From Chromatiales bacterium (GTDB lineage: Bacteria > Pseudomonadota > Gammaproteobacteria > UBA6429 > Thiohalophilaceae), in the NCBI GenBank assembly GCA_026984045.1, contig JALSSV010000043.1, positions 1 to 61,381 of the forward strand: a DNA stretch of 61,381 bases, in the 5' to 3' direction. Numbering within the stretch: the first letter of the stretch is position 1; each line of letters begins with the position of its first letter. Under the pieces are notes generated by a model, which was given only the letters and a program-made list of their open reading frames with translations, did no database searches and was not told where the DNA came from. Positions 23,035 through 32,054 of the stretch are shown piece after piece. The translations under genes and the position numbers were made by a program.

Positions 23035-24315
23035 GTGACCGCAGCGCCGGATCTGATCCATCTCTATACCCTCGGCGTGTCGCTCGCCCTGGGGCTGCTG
23101 ATTGGCCTGGAACGGGGCTGGGAGACCCGCGAACGCGCCGAGGGCCGGCGCATCGCCGGCCTGCGCACCTATGGGCTCATCGGCCTGCTGGGCGGCGTCT
23201 TCGCCCTGCTCGCCCAGGCCCTGGGCGCGGTGACGCTGGGACTGGGTTTTCTCGGTCTCGCAGTCTTGCTGGTGCCGGCCTGGTATCGCCGCTACCGGGT
23301 CTCGGGGGATCTGGGCATCACCAGCATGGTCGCCGCCCTGCTGACATTCGCCTTCGGTGCCCTGGCGGTGCTGGATCACCTCTTTCTGGCCACCGCCGCG
23401 GCGGTGATCACCGCACTGCTGCTGGATCTCAAGCCCCAGTTGCACGCCTGGCTGCGCAAGCTGACCCCCCGGGAACTCAATGCCTCCTTCGAGCTGCTGC
23501 TCATCTCGGTGGTGCTGCTGCCCATTCTGCCCAACCGGGGCTACGGCCCCTGGCAGGCGCTCAATCCCTACACCATCTGGTGGATGGTGGTGCTGATCGC
23601 CGGCATCGGTTTCGTCGGCTATTTCGCCATGAAGATCGGTGGCGCCCGCTACGGGGCCCTGCTCACCGGCATCACCGGCGGTCTGGTCTCCTCCACCGCC
23701 GTGACCCTGACCCTTTCCCGCCTGGCCCGCACCGCGCCCGGCCAGGTGGACGCCCTGGGCAGCGGCATCCTCGCCGCCTGCGGCACCATGTTTCCGCGCA
23801 TCCTACTGGTGGCCACGGTGGTCAATCCGGCCCTGTTTCTGCCCCTCTCGGTGCCCGTCGGCATTACCACCGCGCTGACCTACCTGGCCGCCTTCGTGCT
23901 CTGGCGGCGGGCCGGCCGGCAGGCGCTGGACGGCGGCGAGCCCGTGCTCAGCAATCCCTTCCAGATCGGCATGGCCATCCGTTTCAGCCTGCTGCTGGCG
24001 GCGATCCTGCTGCTGGCCGAGGCCGTACGCGCCTGGTGGGGCAATGCCGGCCTGTACGGGCTGGCCGCCCTCTCCGGCCTGACCGACGTGGACGCCATCA
24101 ACATTTCGGTTTCGCGCCTGAGTCTGGCCAGCATCAGCCGGGAGGTGGCCGTGGCCGCGATCTTCACGGCCGCAACCAGCAACACCGTGGTCAAGAGCCT
24201 GCTGGCCTTCTACGTCGGCGGGGCGACACTGGGCTGGCGGGTGGCGCTGCCATCGCTGCTGGCCCTGGCCATGGGGGCCCTGGGCGCCTTCTTCACCTCC
24301 GGCCTGGCGGCTTGA
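23035..24315 (+). CDS. MgtC/SapB N-domain and DUF4010 membrane protein
   Basis: Polytopic inner-membrane protein of unknown function. The 426 residues start with an MgtC-type region (LALGLLIGLERGWETRERAEG, then RTYGLIGLLGG) followed by the DUF4010 domain with further helices and GITGGLVSSTAVTLTLSR. GTG at 23035 is used because GGGGAT lies just upstream and the domain begins there; an in-frame start at 22978 would add 19 unlikely residues. It follows feoB by 73 bases and might be co-transcribed. MgtC links to magnesium stress are not proof of a transport role. Confidence 0.82.
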   Translation: MTAAPDLIHLYTLGVSLALGLLIGLERGWETRERAEGRRIAGLRTYGLIGLLGGVFALLAQALGAVTLGLGFLGLAVLLVPAWYRRYRVSGDLGITSMVAALLTFAFGALAVLDHLFLATAAAVITALLLDLKPQLHAWLRKLTPRELNASFELLLISVVLLPILPNRGYGPWQALNPYTIWWMVVLIAGIGFVGYFAMKIGGARYGALLTGITGGLVSSTAVTLTLSRLARTAPGQVDALGSGILAACGTMFPRILLVATVVNPALFLPLSVPVGITTALTYLAAFVLWRRAGRQALDGGEPVLSNPFQIGMAIRFSLLLAAILLLAEAVRAWWGNAGLYGLAALSGLTDVDAINISVSRLSLASISREVAVAAIFTAATSNTVVKSLLAFYVGGATLGWRVALPSLLALAMGALGAFFTSGLAA

Positions 24316-24423
24316 AAAGCTTCTGCCGCGGCTCCATGTCGCGGGTGACGGTGATATACACAGCCAGGCATCGCGCACCGGCTGTCACAGGCCGCAAGCC
24401 ATTTCACGGGACACAACGACAAC

Positions 24424-25377
24424 ATGAAATTCAAGGATTATTACGAGATCCTGGGCGTTTCGCGCGACGCCACCCAGGACGAGATCAAGCGCGCCTATCG
24501 CAAGCTGGCACGCAAGTACCATCCGGACGTGAGCACCGAACCCGACGCCGAGGCCAAGTTCAAGGAACTGGGCGAGGCCTACGAGGTGCTCAAGGATCCG
24601 GAAAAACGCGCGGCCTACGATCAGTTCGGCGAGAACTGGAAACACGGCCAGGACTTCACGCCGCCACCGGGCTGGGATGCCGGTTTCGAGTTTTCCGGCG
24701 GCGGTTTCACCGGGGCCGAGGCGGAACACTTCAGCGACTTCTTCGAAAACCTCTTCGGCGGCGGCTTTCAACGCGCCGCCGGCGCCGGGCGTCGACGCCA
24801 GACCTGGCGCATGAAGGGCGAGGATCACCACGCCAAGGTGCTCATCGATCTGGAAGACGCCTTTCACGGCGGCGAGAAATCCCTGACCCTGAAAGTCCCC
24901 GAGGTGGACGAGACGGGACACGTGGTGACCCGCACCAAGACCCTGCACGTAAAGATCCCCAAGGGCATCACCCGCGGCAAGCGCATCCGCCTGCGCGGTC
25001 AGGGCGCGCCGGGCAGCGGTGGCGGCGAGCCGGGGGATCTCTACCTGGAGGTGGACTTCAAGCCCCATCCCTTCTATCGCATCGAGGGCAAGGATCTGTA
25101 CCTGGATCTGCCGGTCACCCCCTGGGAGGCGGCACTGGGCGCCACGGTGAAGGTGCCCACCCCCGGCGGGATCGTGGACTTGAAGATCCCGCCCGGCTCG
25201 CAGAGCGGACGCAAGCTGCGCCTCAAGGGCCGCGGCCTGCCCGGCAAGCCGCCCGGCGACGAGTACGTGGTCCTGAAAATCGAGACGCCGGAACCCAAGA
25301 CCGATGAACAGCGCCAGCTCTATGCGCGCATGGCCGAGCTGATGCCCTTCAACCCGCGCAGCCGGCTGGGAGTGTGA
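24424..25377 (+). CDS. cbpA: CbpA-type DnaJ co-chaperone
   Basis: J-domain protein that stimulates DnaK and, in E. coli, also binds curved DNA. The 317-residue protein has a J domain at residues 1-70 with HPD at 33-35, a Gly/Phe-rich linker (FSGGGF, LFGGGF), and the two C-terminal substrate-binding barrels. The DnaJ zinc finger is absent, as in CbpA. The cbpM partner follows at once. Confidence 0.93.
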   Translation: MKFKDYYEILGVSRDATQDEIKRAYRKLARKYHPDVSTEPDAEAKFKELGEAYEVLKDPEKRAAYDQFGENWKHGQDFTPPPGWDAGFEFSGGGFTGAEAEHFSDFFENLFGGGFQRAAGAGRRRQTWRMKGEDHHAKVLIDLEDAFHGGEKSLTLKVPEVDETGHVVTRTKTLHVKIPKGITRGKRIRLRGQGAPGSGGGEPGDLYLEVDFKPHPFYRIEGKDLYLDLPVTPWEAALGATVKVPTPGGIVDLKIPPGSQSGRKLRLKGRGLPGKPPGDEYVVLKIETPEPKTDEQRQLYARMAELMPFNPRSRLGV

Positions 25378-25379
25378 GC

Positions 25380-25685
25380 ATGAAGACACCCGTGGACGAG
25401 ATCATGGAAATCCTCGACGAGGAATTCGAGTTCAGCCTGGGCGAGCTGTGCCGGGCCAGCGCCACCCCGGCGGAGACCATCATCGAGATGGTGGAGGAAG
25501 GCCTGCTCGAGCCACGCGGCCCAACCCCGCCCGAGTGGCGGTTCAGCGGCCCGTCCCTGCGCCGGGTGCAGGTGGCCCTGCATCTGCAACGGGATCTGCA
25601 CGTGAACCTGGCCGGCGCGGCGCTGGTGCTGGATCTACTGGACGAAATCGCCCGCCTGCGGGAGCGTCTGGCGCGGCTGGAATGA
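25380..25685 (+). CDS. CbpM-type chaperone modulator
   Basis: Small MerR-like helical protein that inhibits CbpA through its J domain. The 101 residues read DEEFEFSLGELCRASATPAETIIEMVEEGLLEP, then a second half ending in a coiled helix (LLDEIARLRERLARLE). ATG at 25380 is two bases after the cbpA stop with GGAG seven bases upstream; an overlapping GTG at 25374 is less likely. Its 3' end overlaps the convergent acyltransferase-like gene by about 50 bases. Confidence 0.85.
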   Translation: MKTPVDEIMEILDEEFEFSLGELCRASATPAETIIEMVEEGLLEPRGPTPPEWRFSGPSLRRVQVALHLQRDLHVNLAGAALVLDLLDEIARLRERLARLE

Positions 25686-26381
25686 CGGGGGTTCGAGGCG
25701 TTCGGTGACACCCGGTGCCGGGCGCCACAGCAGCAGCACCGCCTGCCCTTCGAGGGCGTCCCAGGCCGGCGCGCTGACCAGCTGGGCCCCGCACTGCAGC
25801 CAGGCCTGCAGGCGCGAAGGCAGCACCACGTCGTCCACCAGCACCGGCTCCTCCTGGCGCAGGGGCACCCGCGGGCGGGCCCGTTGCCGGAAACCGTCCT
25901 GGCGCAGCGTGTGCACGAGGGTCTGCACGTATCGATCTCCGCCGGCCAGCGGCAGGCGCAGGCGCACCAGCGAGCCACACGCGCCCTCGTTCCGTTCATC
26001 GAGCCAGCCCAGAAACGCCTGCAATACCCGGGCGGCCGAGATCCCGGCCAGGGTACAGGGGCCGTCCACCTCCAGGCAGTGGCTGCCGGAGGGCAGGAGG
26101 TTCGCGATGTCGAATTCGGCGTCCAGCGCCCGGGGTTCGGATTCCGCCGCCGGGTGTGACACGCGCCGCCAGGCCACGGTGGCCAGCGACCGTCCGCTCA
26201 CTGCCTCGCGCAACAGCAGGTGCCGGAAATCGGCATCCCGCCGGCAGATCTGCCAGTCGGGAATCCGGTGCGCCATGGCGGAACGTTCCCGCAACCGCCG
26301 GCAGGCCGCCCGATCGACCGGGTGCAGTGCCTCCCGCAGCGTTGTTTCCATGTCGGTGCCCTGAGGGTGTGCTTCGTTCAT
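25635..26381 (-). CDS. Diverged GNAT acyltransferase, OlsB / putative-hemolysin type
   Basis: The 248-residue protein is recognised only by pattern. EFDIANLLPSGSHCLEVDGPCTL resembles the central GNAT strand of the OlsB (ornithine-lipid acyltransferase) family, and LPSRLQAWLQCGAQLVSAPAWD resembles its C-terminal 'LP..LKGYLRLGA....PAWD' block. The usual family Arg-rich CoA loop is poorly conserved. ATG at 26381 overlaps the glycosyltransferase stop as ATGA, placing it last in the five-gene lipid operon. An N-acyl transfer to a lipid head group or scaffold is plausible but unproven. Confidence 0.55.
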   Translation of the reverse strand: MNEAHPQGTDMETTLREALHPVDRAACRRLRERSAMAHRIPDWQICRRDADFRHLLLREAVSGRSLATVAWRRVSHPAAESEPRALDAEFDIANLLPSGSHCLEVDGPCTLAGISAARVLQAFLGWLDERNEGACGSLVRLRLPLAGGDRYVQTLVHTLRQDGFRQRARPRVPLRQEEPVLVDDVVLPSRLQAWLQCGAQLVSAPAWDALEGQAVLLLWRPAPGVTERLEPPSFQPRQTLPQAGDFVQ

Positions 26382-27637
26382 TCGCCTCTTCTCCATTGTC
26401 GCGCGCCGGTGGCCACGGGGAGCGCCGCGGGCGAGGCCGGTTCCAGCGCCTCGCCTGGCGCCGCTTGTGCCATTTCCCCGGGCCGCAAGGCGACATAGAT
26501 CTCAATCAGCCGTTCGGCCATCAGCGGTGCTGCCCATTCCCGCGCATATCGCCGGCCGCTGTCGGCCAGGCGGCGGCGCAGACGGTGATCCGCCAGGACC
26601 CGCTCCACCTTGCCGGCAAAATCGGCCACCTCGTCACGGGCGATGCGACAGCCCTGCCCTTCCCGCAGCACGTCACGGGTGCCCATCTCGGCCAGGGCCA
26701 CCACCGGCAGACCGGCGGCCATGGCCTCGAGCAGCACCAGCCCCTGGGTTTCGGTCTTCGAGGCGAACACGAACACGTCGGCCGCCTGGTAGCAGTCGGT
26801 CAGATCCCGCTCCCGATCCAGGTAGCCGAGAAACCGCACGTGCGCCGACAATCCTTCGGCGGCCACCCGCCGGGTCAGGTGCCGGCGCATGGGCCCTTCG
26901 CCGGCCATCAGGAACAGGACCCGGGGAATGCGCCGCCGCACCCGGGCCAGCACGTCGAGCAGGAAGTCCAGGTTCTTCTCGAAGGCCATGCGGCTGACGG
27001 TGAGCATCACGGGCCGATCCGGATCGATGCCCAGACGCCGCCGGAAGGCATGGCCGTCGCCCCGGCCGAAGCGTTCCAGGGGAATGCCGGTGGGCAGCAC
27101 CGACAGGGGCGCCGCGACCCCGTAATCCCGCAGCACGTCGGCCATCGCCCGCGAGGGCACGATCACCCGATCCATCTGATTGCACTGGCGGCGGCTGATC
27201 CGCCGGGCCAGGGCCCGGGTGACGGCGGCCGGCACCAGGGGCAGATAGTGATGCAGATATTCCTCGAAGAAGGTGTGATAGGTGGTGAGCACCGGCACCT
27301 CCAGCGCCCGGGCCAGATGGCGGCCCGCCCCATGGGCGACGAAGGGAGTCTGCACATGCACCCGATCCACCCCCTGCTCACGCAGCCACGGCAGCAGCCG
27401 GTCGATGGCCCGTCGGGACATGAGACGATCTTCCGGATCGAAGGGCACCCGGCGCGCCGGAACCCGGATCAGGGCATCCTCCGCTTCGCGGATCACCGCA
27501 CGCCGGCCCCGATAGTCGGGCACCACCAGGGTGAGGCGATGGCCCATCGCCGTCAGGGCCTCGCGAAAGGTCTCGATGGAGGTGGACACGCCATTGACCC
27601 GGGGAAAGAAGACATCGGAAACCATCAGCACGTGCAT
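26378..27637 (-). CDS. GT4 family glycosyltransferase
   Basis: The 419-residue retaining GT-B enzyme begins MHVLMVSDVFFPRVNGVST, has LTTYHTFFEEYLHHY in the acceptor domain, the donor-side AEGPMR, and the C-terminal E(x7)E motif in SKTETQGLVLLEAMAAGLP. This is the subfamily that glucosylates diacylglycerol and phosphatidyl acceptors. ATG at 27637 starts exactly at the fold. It is 11 bases downstream of the PAP2 gene. In this operon it may add a sugar to a diacylglycerol made by the PlcP-like enzyme; sugar and acceptor are not known. Confidence 0.85.
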   Translation of the reverse strand: MHVLMVSDVFFPRVNGVSTSIETFREALTAMGHRLTLVVPDYRGRRAVIREAEDALIRVPARRVPFDPEDRLMSRRAIDRLLPWLREQGVDRVHVQTPFVAHGAGRHLARALEVPVLTTYHTFFEEYLHHYLPLVPAAVTRALARRISRRQCNQMDRVIVPSRAMADVLRDYGVAAPLSVLPTGIPLERFGRGDGHAFRRRLGIDPDRPVMLTVSRMAFEKNLDFLLDVLARVRRRIPRVLFLMAGEGPMRRHLTRRVAAEGLSAHVRFLGYLDRERDLTDCYQAADVFVFASKTETQGLVLLEAMAAGLPVVALAEMGTRDVLREGQGCRIARDEVADFAGKVERVLADHRLRRRLADSGRRYAREWAAPLMAERLIEIYVALRPGEMAQAAPGEALEPASPAALPVATGARQWRRGE

Positions 27638-27648
27638 GACAGGCGCCT

Positions 27649-28188
27649 TCAGAACACCAGCACCAGGCCGGCCAGGGCGGCGCCGAGGGCGGCGCCCGCC
27701 AGCACGTCGCTGGGGTAATGCAGCCCCAGCACCAGACGCGAGAGGGCCACGGCCACGGCGAAGGGCACCGTGAGCCAGAACAGCCCCGGCAGGCCGGCGA
27801 CGGCGACGAGGGTGAAGGCCGTGGCGTGCAGGGTGTGCCCGGAGGGGAAGCTGAACTGATCGAGCGGGGCCGTGCCCGGGGCGATCTGGTGGCTGCGGGT
27901 AAAGGGCCGGGGCCGCGCGGTGCGCGCCTTGATCCACTTGTACACCAGAAGGCCCAGCGCGCCCGTGATGGCCATGCGCAGGCTCACGCCCAGTGCCGCC
28001 GGACCGTACAGGAAAGGAATGGCCAGGATTAGGGCATACCACCAGAGCCCGTCACCGAGGCGGCTCACCAGGGCGAAGAAGCGCCGCACCGGGCGGGCCC
28101 GGCACAGCCGGTTGCAGGCGCGGGTGATCTGCAGGTCCTGCAGACTGATCCATTCGATGAAGGCCGTTTCCGGATGCAGGCGTTGCAT
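27649..28188 (-). CDS. PAP2-family membrane phosphatase
   Basis: The 179-residue membrane protein carries the three phosphatidic-acid-phosphatase motifs in order: KARTARPRP, FSFPSGHT and SRLVLGLHYPSDV. Five or six hydrophobic segments surround them. Such enzymes remove phosphate from phosphatidate, lysophosphatidate or undecaprenyl diphosphate. Between a phospholipase-like gene and a glycosyltransferase, dephosphorylation of a lipid to diacylglycerol is the likely role. Confidence 0.88.
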   Translation of the reverse strand: MQRLHPETAFIEWISLQDLQITRACNRLCRARPVRRFFALVSRLGDGLWWYALILAIPFLYGPAALGVSLRMAITGALGLLVYKWIKARTARPRPFTRSHQIAPGTAPLDQFSFPSGHTLHATAFTLVAVAGLPGLFWLTVPFAVAVALSRLVLGLHYPSDVLAGAALGAALAGLVLVF

Positions 28189-28200
28189 GGCGTCTCCTCC

Positions 28201-29082
28201 TCAGGCGGCCTGGCGGGGGGAAGCGGTGGCCGACGGCGCAAGGCCGTCGAGCACTTCCTGGCGGCCCGACCAGTGCAGCAGTTCGAGGCGCCCGTCGGCG
28301 TGTTCCACCAGGGCGGTGCAGTTCTCCACCCAGTCGCCGGTGTTGGCGTAGAGCACGCCGTCGATGTGGCGCATGCCGGGATGGTGGATATGGCCGCAGA
28401 TCACGCCGTCGTAACCGCGGCTGCCGGCATCGTGGGCCACCAGATCCTCGAACTTCTCGATGTGGCGGCGGGCATTGGGCACCTTGCGCTTGAGGAAGGC
28501 GGCCAGCGACCAGTGGCCGAAGCCGAAACGCCGCCGCCAGGCATGCACGTGCCGGTTGAGATACATCAGCAGGTCGTAGAGAAAGTTGCCCACCACGTGC
28601 TGCAGGCGGCCGCAGGCCATCAGCGCGTCGTAGCGATCGCCGTGCACGATCCACAGACACCGGCCGTCGGCGGTGACGTGCTCGGCCTCGCTCACCAGCC
28701 CCAGGCCGGCCAGGGCCCCGGCGTCGCGGCGCAGGGGGGCATCGTGATTGCCCACCACGTACACCAGCCGGGTGCCGGCCTGCAGCTTGTCCAGCAGCAC
28801 GGTGACCACCCGGGTGTGGGCGGCCGACCAGAAGGCCGAGCGCTGCAGCGCCCACAGATCGAGGATGTCGCCCACCAGGTAGATCACCTCGGCCTCGAGG
28901 GTGGCGAGAAACTCGCTCAGGTCATCGGCGCGGCTGCCGGCATAGCCCAGATGCACGTCCGACAGCCACAGGGCCCGGTAGCGCCGGGGCGGGAGCGAAG
29001 AGCAGGCTGGGCGGCGGTTTTCCATGGATTCAGCCTGCCCGCCAGAGGTGACAGGATGAGGACAGGACGATGACCGCTTCAT
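28201..29082 (-). CDS. PlcP-like metallophosphoesterase (LpxH superfamily)
   Basis: Calcineurin-like two-metal phosphoesterase, 293 residues: SDVHLG (Asp42, His44), GDILD (Asp72), GNHD (Asn112, His113, Asp114), GDRYD and GHIHHPG. The pattern, including NTGDWVENCTALVEH, is that of the subfamily containing PlcP, a phospholipase C that degrades membrane phospholipids under phosphate starvation, and often labelled UDP-2,3-diacylglucosamine hydrolase. ATG at 29082 overlaps the upstream gene as ATGA; ATG at 29025 is an alternative. Flanking GT4 genes and an upstream Pho-box array favour the PlcP reading over LpxH. Confidence 0.8.
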   Translation of the reverse strand: MKRSSSCPHPVTSGGQAESMENRRPACSSLPPRRYRALWLSDVHLGYAGSRADDLSEFLATLEAEVIYLVGDILDLWALQRSAFWSAAHTRVVTVLLDKLQAGTRLVYVVGNHDAPLRRDAGALAGLGLVSEAEHVTADGRCLWIVHGDRYDALMACGRLQHVVGNFLYDLLMYLNRHVHAWRRRFGFGHWSLAAFLKRKVPNARRHIEKFEDLVAHDAGSRGYDGVICGHIHHPGMRHIDGVLYANTGDWVENCTALVEHADGRLELLHWSGRQEVLDGLAPSATASPRQAA

Positions 29083-30245
29083 GACAGGGCCACCGCCGGC
29101 AGCACGCTCTCGAGCAGGCGCTCGAAGCGGATCACGATGTGCTGCCAATCGAGATCGGCGGTGCTGCGGCGGGCCGCGGCCCGCACCCCGCCCAGATCCT
29201 CAAGGCCGCGGGCGGCCAGGGCCACGGCCGCCTCGAGGAAGGCGGCACGGTCACCGAACGGCACGACAAAGCCGTTCTCGCCGTTGCAGATGTGCCGGTG
29301 GGCGGCCGCGTAATCGAAGGCCAGCACCGCCAGCCCCGAAGCCAGCGCCTCGAGCACCACGTTGCCGAAGGTTTCGGTGAGGCTGGGAAACAGGAACAGA
29401 TCCGCACTGGCGAAATGGGCCGCCAGATCCTCCCCGGTGCGGGCACCGGCAAACTGCAGATCGGGATAGCGCCGCTGCAGCTCGGCCCGGCGCGGGCCGT
29501 CGCCCACCACCACCGCGCGCAGATCCGGCTCGGCCCGGCGCATGGCGGTCACCGCAGCGATGAACAGATCCAGGTTCTTCTCGGCTGCGATCCGGCCCAC
29601 GTAGAGTGCCACCGGATCCCTCGGCCCGGCGTTCCACGTCGCACGCAGGGCCGGATCGCGCCGCCGGGGATCGAAGCGTTCGCCGTCCACGCCCCGCGGC
29701 AGCACGGCCACCCGACCGAAGCCTTCGGCCTCGAGCCGACGGCACAGATCGGCATCGGGCACCAGGGTGAGGGCCGTGTGGCGGTGAAAACGGCGCAGCC
29801 AGGCCATGACCAGCGGTTGCAGGAAGCCGATCCGGTAATGGCGGGCATACTGCTGGAACTGGGTGTGGAAGCCGCTGACCACGGGGATCCCCCACCGACG
29901 TGCCGCCTTCGATGCCGACGCCCCGAGTGGCCCTTCGGTGGCCACGTAGATCACGTCCGGCCGTCGTTGATCGAAGTATCGACCCAGCCGGCGTCCGGCC
30001 GGCAGGCCGAAGCGCAATTCCGCATAGCCCGGAATGGGCAGGGACGGCACCGCCAGCGCCGCTTCCCCCTCCCCGCCCGGCAGGCGGGGACGAATCACGT
30101 CCACCTCATGGCCGCGTTCGCGCAATCCCCTGACCAGCCGCTGCAGGGTCATGGCCACGCCGTTGATCTCCGGCGCATAGGTTTCGGTGACCAAGGCGAT
30201 GCGCAGCACCCGGGCGGGCGGAGCGAGATCGTGGCGGATGTCCAT
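29079..30245 (-). CDS. GT4 family glycosyltransferase, Agt-like, first gene of lipid operon
   Basis: The 388-residue GT-B enzyme reads RIALVTETYAPEINGVAMTLQRLV, then GFHTQFQQY, LPRGVDGERFDP, YVGRIAAEKNLDLF, and the E(x7)E motif in SLTETFGNVVLEALASG. It pairs with a PlcP-like gene as agt does in bacteria that replace phospholipids with glycolipids. It is the first gene of the operon. An internal GTG at codon 13 is a possible alternative start and would lengthen the leader behind the Pho-box-like array. Confidence 0.85.
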   Translation of the reverse strand: MDIRHDLAPPARVLRIALVTETYAPEINGVAMTLQRLVRGLRERGHEVDVIRPRLPGGEGEAALAVPSLPIPGYAELRFGLPAGRRLGRYFDQRRPDVIYVATEGPLGASASKAARRWGIPVVSGFHTQFQQYARHYRIGFLQPLVMAWLRRFHRHTALTLVPDADLCRRLEAEGFGRVAVLPRGVDGERFDPRRRDPALRATWNAGPRDPVALYVGRIAAEKNLDLFIAAVTAMRRAEPDLRAVVVGDGPRRAELQRRYPDLQFAGARTGEDLAAHFASADLFLFPSLTETFGNVVLEALASGLAVLAFDYAAAHRHICNGENGFVVPFGDRAAFLEAAVALAARGLEDLGGVRAAARRSTADLDWQHIVIRFERLLESVLPAVALS

Positions 30246-30269
30246 GCGCGCCGAGTCTGGGCACCGCCG

Positions 30270-30309
30270 ATGACAGCCACATCACGGTGGCATGACGCTT
30301 TCGTGACCT
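30270..30309 (-). promoter_or_regulatory. Four-repeat Pho box-like array
   Basis: On the minus strand four 7-mers lie at exact 11-bp steps: AGGTCAC (30309-30303), GCGTCAT (30298-30292), CCGTGAT (30287-30281) and CTGTCAT (30276-30270), separated by GAAA, GCCA and GTGG. PhoB recognises 7-mer direct repeats of the type CTGTCAT spaced by four bases; one unit is perfect and the others match five of seven. The array faces the lipid operon and ends 24 bases before its start codon. Confidence 0.65.
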
Positions 30310-30469
30310 GTGCGGGATTGCCACCCCCATCGCAGGTCGTCTCCAGACAGCGAAACCGGCGAAACGCATCATCCTGAAATGCCGGCTCCGCTACGCTTGA
30401 GCCGGCCTACCGCCTGGGGCTGTGATATTCTGCCTTCATCGAATCCAGACCCAAGGGAACCCGTCCGCC

Positions 30470-31237
30470 ATGCTGCGCCGAATCCGCCTGCTGCTGTGCC
30501 TGCTCACCCTCCTGCCCCTGGCCACCGCCACGGCCGAGACGCTGAAGATCGCCGGCAGCGCCTGGCCACCCTACGTGGACGCCACCCGCGCCGACAAGGG
30601 CGTGGCCATGGATCTGGTGCGCCACGTCTTCACCCGGGCCGGTTACGACACCGAAGCGTATATCGCCAGCTGGCCGCGTACCCTGGAGGGCGCCAGCATC
30701 GGCGTGGTGGACGTGATCGCCGCGGCCTGGAAGACCCCGGAACGGGAGAAGACCCTCCACTTCACCGATCCCTACTTCACCAACGTGATCCGTTTCGTCA
30801 AGCGCAAGGACGCGCCGATCCGCTTTCGCCACTATGCGGATCTGAAGGGGCTGATGATCGGCGTGGTGAATGGCTACGCCTATGGCCGGGAATTCGACAC
30901 GGCCGAGGGTTTCGTGCGGGTGCCGGTCAACCACGTGGCCCAGAGCCTGATGCTGCTCGAGCGCCGGCGCATCGATCTGGCCATCGGCGACGAGTGGGTG
31001 ATCCGCAACGAACTGACCCAGTATCTGCCCAGCGCCATCCGCCGGTTCGAATTCCTCGCCCGGCCGGTGGCTCGGCGCCCCCTGCACGTGGCCATCAGCC
31101 GGGAGAATCCCCGGCATGCGAAGATCGTGGCCGACTTCAATCGTGCCCTCGAGGCCATGCGCGCTGACGGCAGTTACGATCGGCTCATCGAAGGCTATCG
31201 CAAGGAATTGGTCACCCTCACCGAAGCGCCGCTTTGA
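30470..31237 (+). CDS. Periplasmic solute-binding protein (SBP family 3)
   Basis: The 255-residue protein has a signal peptide (basic RRIR, hydrophobic LLLCLLTLLPLA, likely cut at ATA|E) and a family 3 binding-protein fold beginning LKIAGSAWPPYVD, with LHFTDPYFTNVIRF and LKGLMIGVVNGYAYG. No permease or ATPase genes are near, so it may be an orphan sensor-like or accessory binding protein. ATG at 30470 starts the signal peptide. The ligand cannot be predicted. Confidence 0.85.
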   Translation: MLRRIRLLLCLLTLLPLATATAETLKIAGSAWPPYVDATRADKGVAMDLVRHVFTRAGYDTEAYIASWPRTLEGASIGVVDVIAAAWKTPEREKTLHFTDPYFTNVIRFVKRKDAPIRFRHYADLKGLMIGVVNGYAYGREFDTAEGFVRVPVNHVAQSLMLLERRRIDLAIGDEWVIRNELTQYLPSAIRRFEFLARPVARRPLHVAISRENPRHAKIVADFNRALEAMRADGSYDRLIEGYRKELVTLTEAPL

Positions 31238-31350
31238 GTGTCACCCGCCGCGACCCTGCAGGGACGAAATGCGAGGGACGAGTAAAAGCGCGGGTGTCGC
31301 AACTTCCTTGCCCCCTCTTGCCGTGCGTTTGCCGACCCTGGCATGAGGGG

Positions 31351-31375
31351 GTCGCGGCTGGCGTCGCTCCTACAG
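31351..31375 (+). repeat. REP-like repeat, single diverged copy
   Basis: GTCGCGGCTGGCGTCGCTCCTACAG matches the unit at the left edge of the window and the pair at 54059-54174. It lies in the 178-base gap between convergent genes; nothing else is seen there. Confidence 0.5.
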
Positions 31376-31415
31376 GAGCACCCGGTTTTCCCGGGCACCC
31401 GTCCCCAGCTCCCCG

Positions 31416-32054
31416 CTACCGCGATATTCGGGGAGGCGGCTGATAGTTGCCGTACGGCCCCCAGCCGGGATAAGGGGATGGCGCGAACCAGCCGGGCGGC
31501 GGAGGCTGCCAGCCGTAGGCCGGCGCGGGACGCCCCCAGGCCGGCGGTGGAGCCCAGCGCGGGGGAATGTTGGGCGGCAGGGTGGCCGTATCGTTGCCGG
31601 AGGACGGGGTTTCGACACCGTTCACTGGCGGACTTGCGGGAACACGAGCCGGGCCTGCGGCAGCAGGCGGGCCGGCCACCGGCGCGGGAGACGAGGCCTG
31701 CCAAGGTTCAACAGGCGGTGCCGCCATGTGGGAAGACGTTTCCAAACCGGTTGCCGGTGGGGTTCCCTGCGTGGCATCTGCCGCCGCTTCGGTTCCGGAC
31801 GTCTCGCCCCGCTCATGCCACCAGTAGATACCGGCGATGGTGAGCGCCAGCAAGACCACGCCGGCGGCGAGGGTGCGGGTCAGACGGCGGGGGGTGATCT
31901 CCGGCATCTCGTCCGGCCGGGGCATCACGCCCATGTCATGCAGCTTCTCCTGCAGTTCGGCCTGGCGTTGATGCGCGGCGGCGTCATCCCCCCTTGTCGT
32001 GGCGTCGTCGCCCGCCGTTCGCTCCTCGTCGGAATGGACTTTTTCTTCGCTCAT
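31416..32054 (-). CDS. Single-span membrane protein with Pro-rich tail
   Basis: No known family is recognised. The 212-residue protein has an acidic cytoplasmic N-terminus (about 55 residues), one membrane segment (LAAGVVLLALTIAGIYWW), then a Pro/Ala-rich linker and a Pro/Trp/Tyr-rich end (PPRWAPPPAWGRP, GWQPPPPGWF). The tail composition echoes the other low-complexity exported proteins of the cluster. Its ATG overlaps the dynamin-like gene stop as ATGA. It is the last gene of the proposed sigma-54 operon. Confidence 0.75.
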   Translation of the reverse strand: MSEEKVHSDEERTAGDDATTRGDDAAAHQRQAELQEKLHDMGVMPRPDEMPEITPRRLTRTLAAGVVLLALTIAGIYWWHERGETSGTEAAADATQGTPPATGLETSSHMAAPPVEPWQASSPAPVAGPPAAAGPARVPASPPVNGVETPSSGNDTATLPPNIPPRWAPPPAWGRPAPAYGWQPPPPGWFAPSPYPGWGPYGNYQPPPRISR

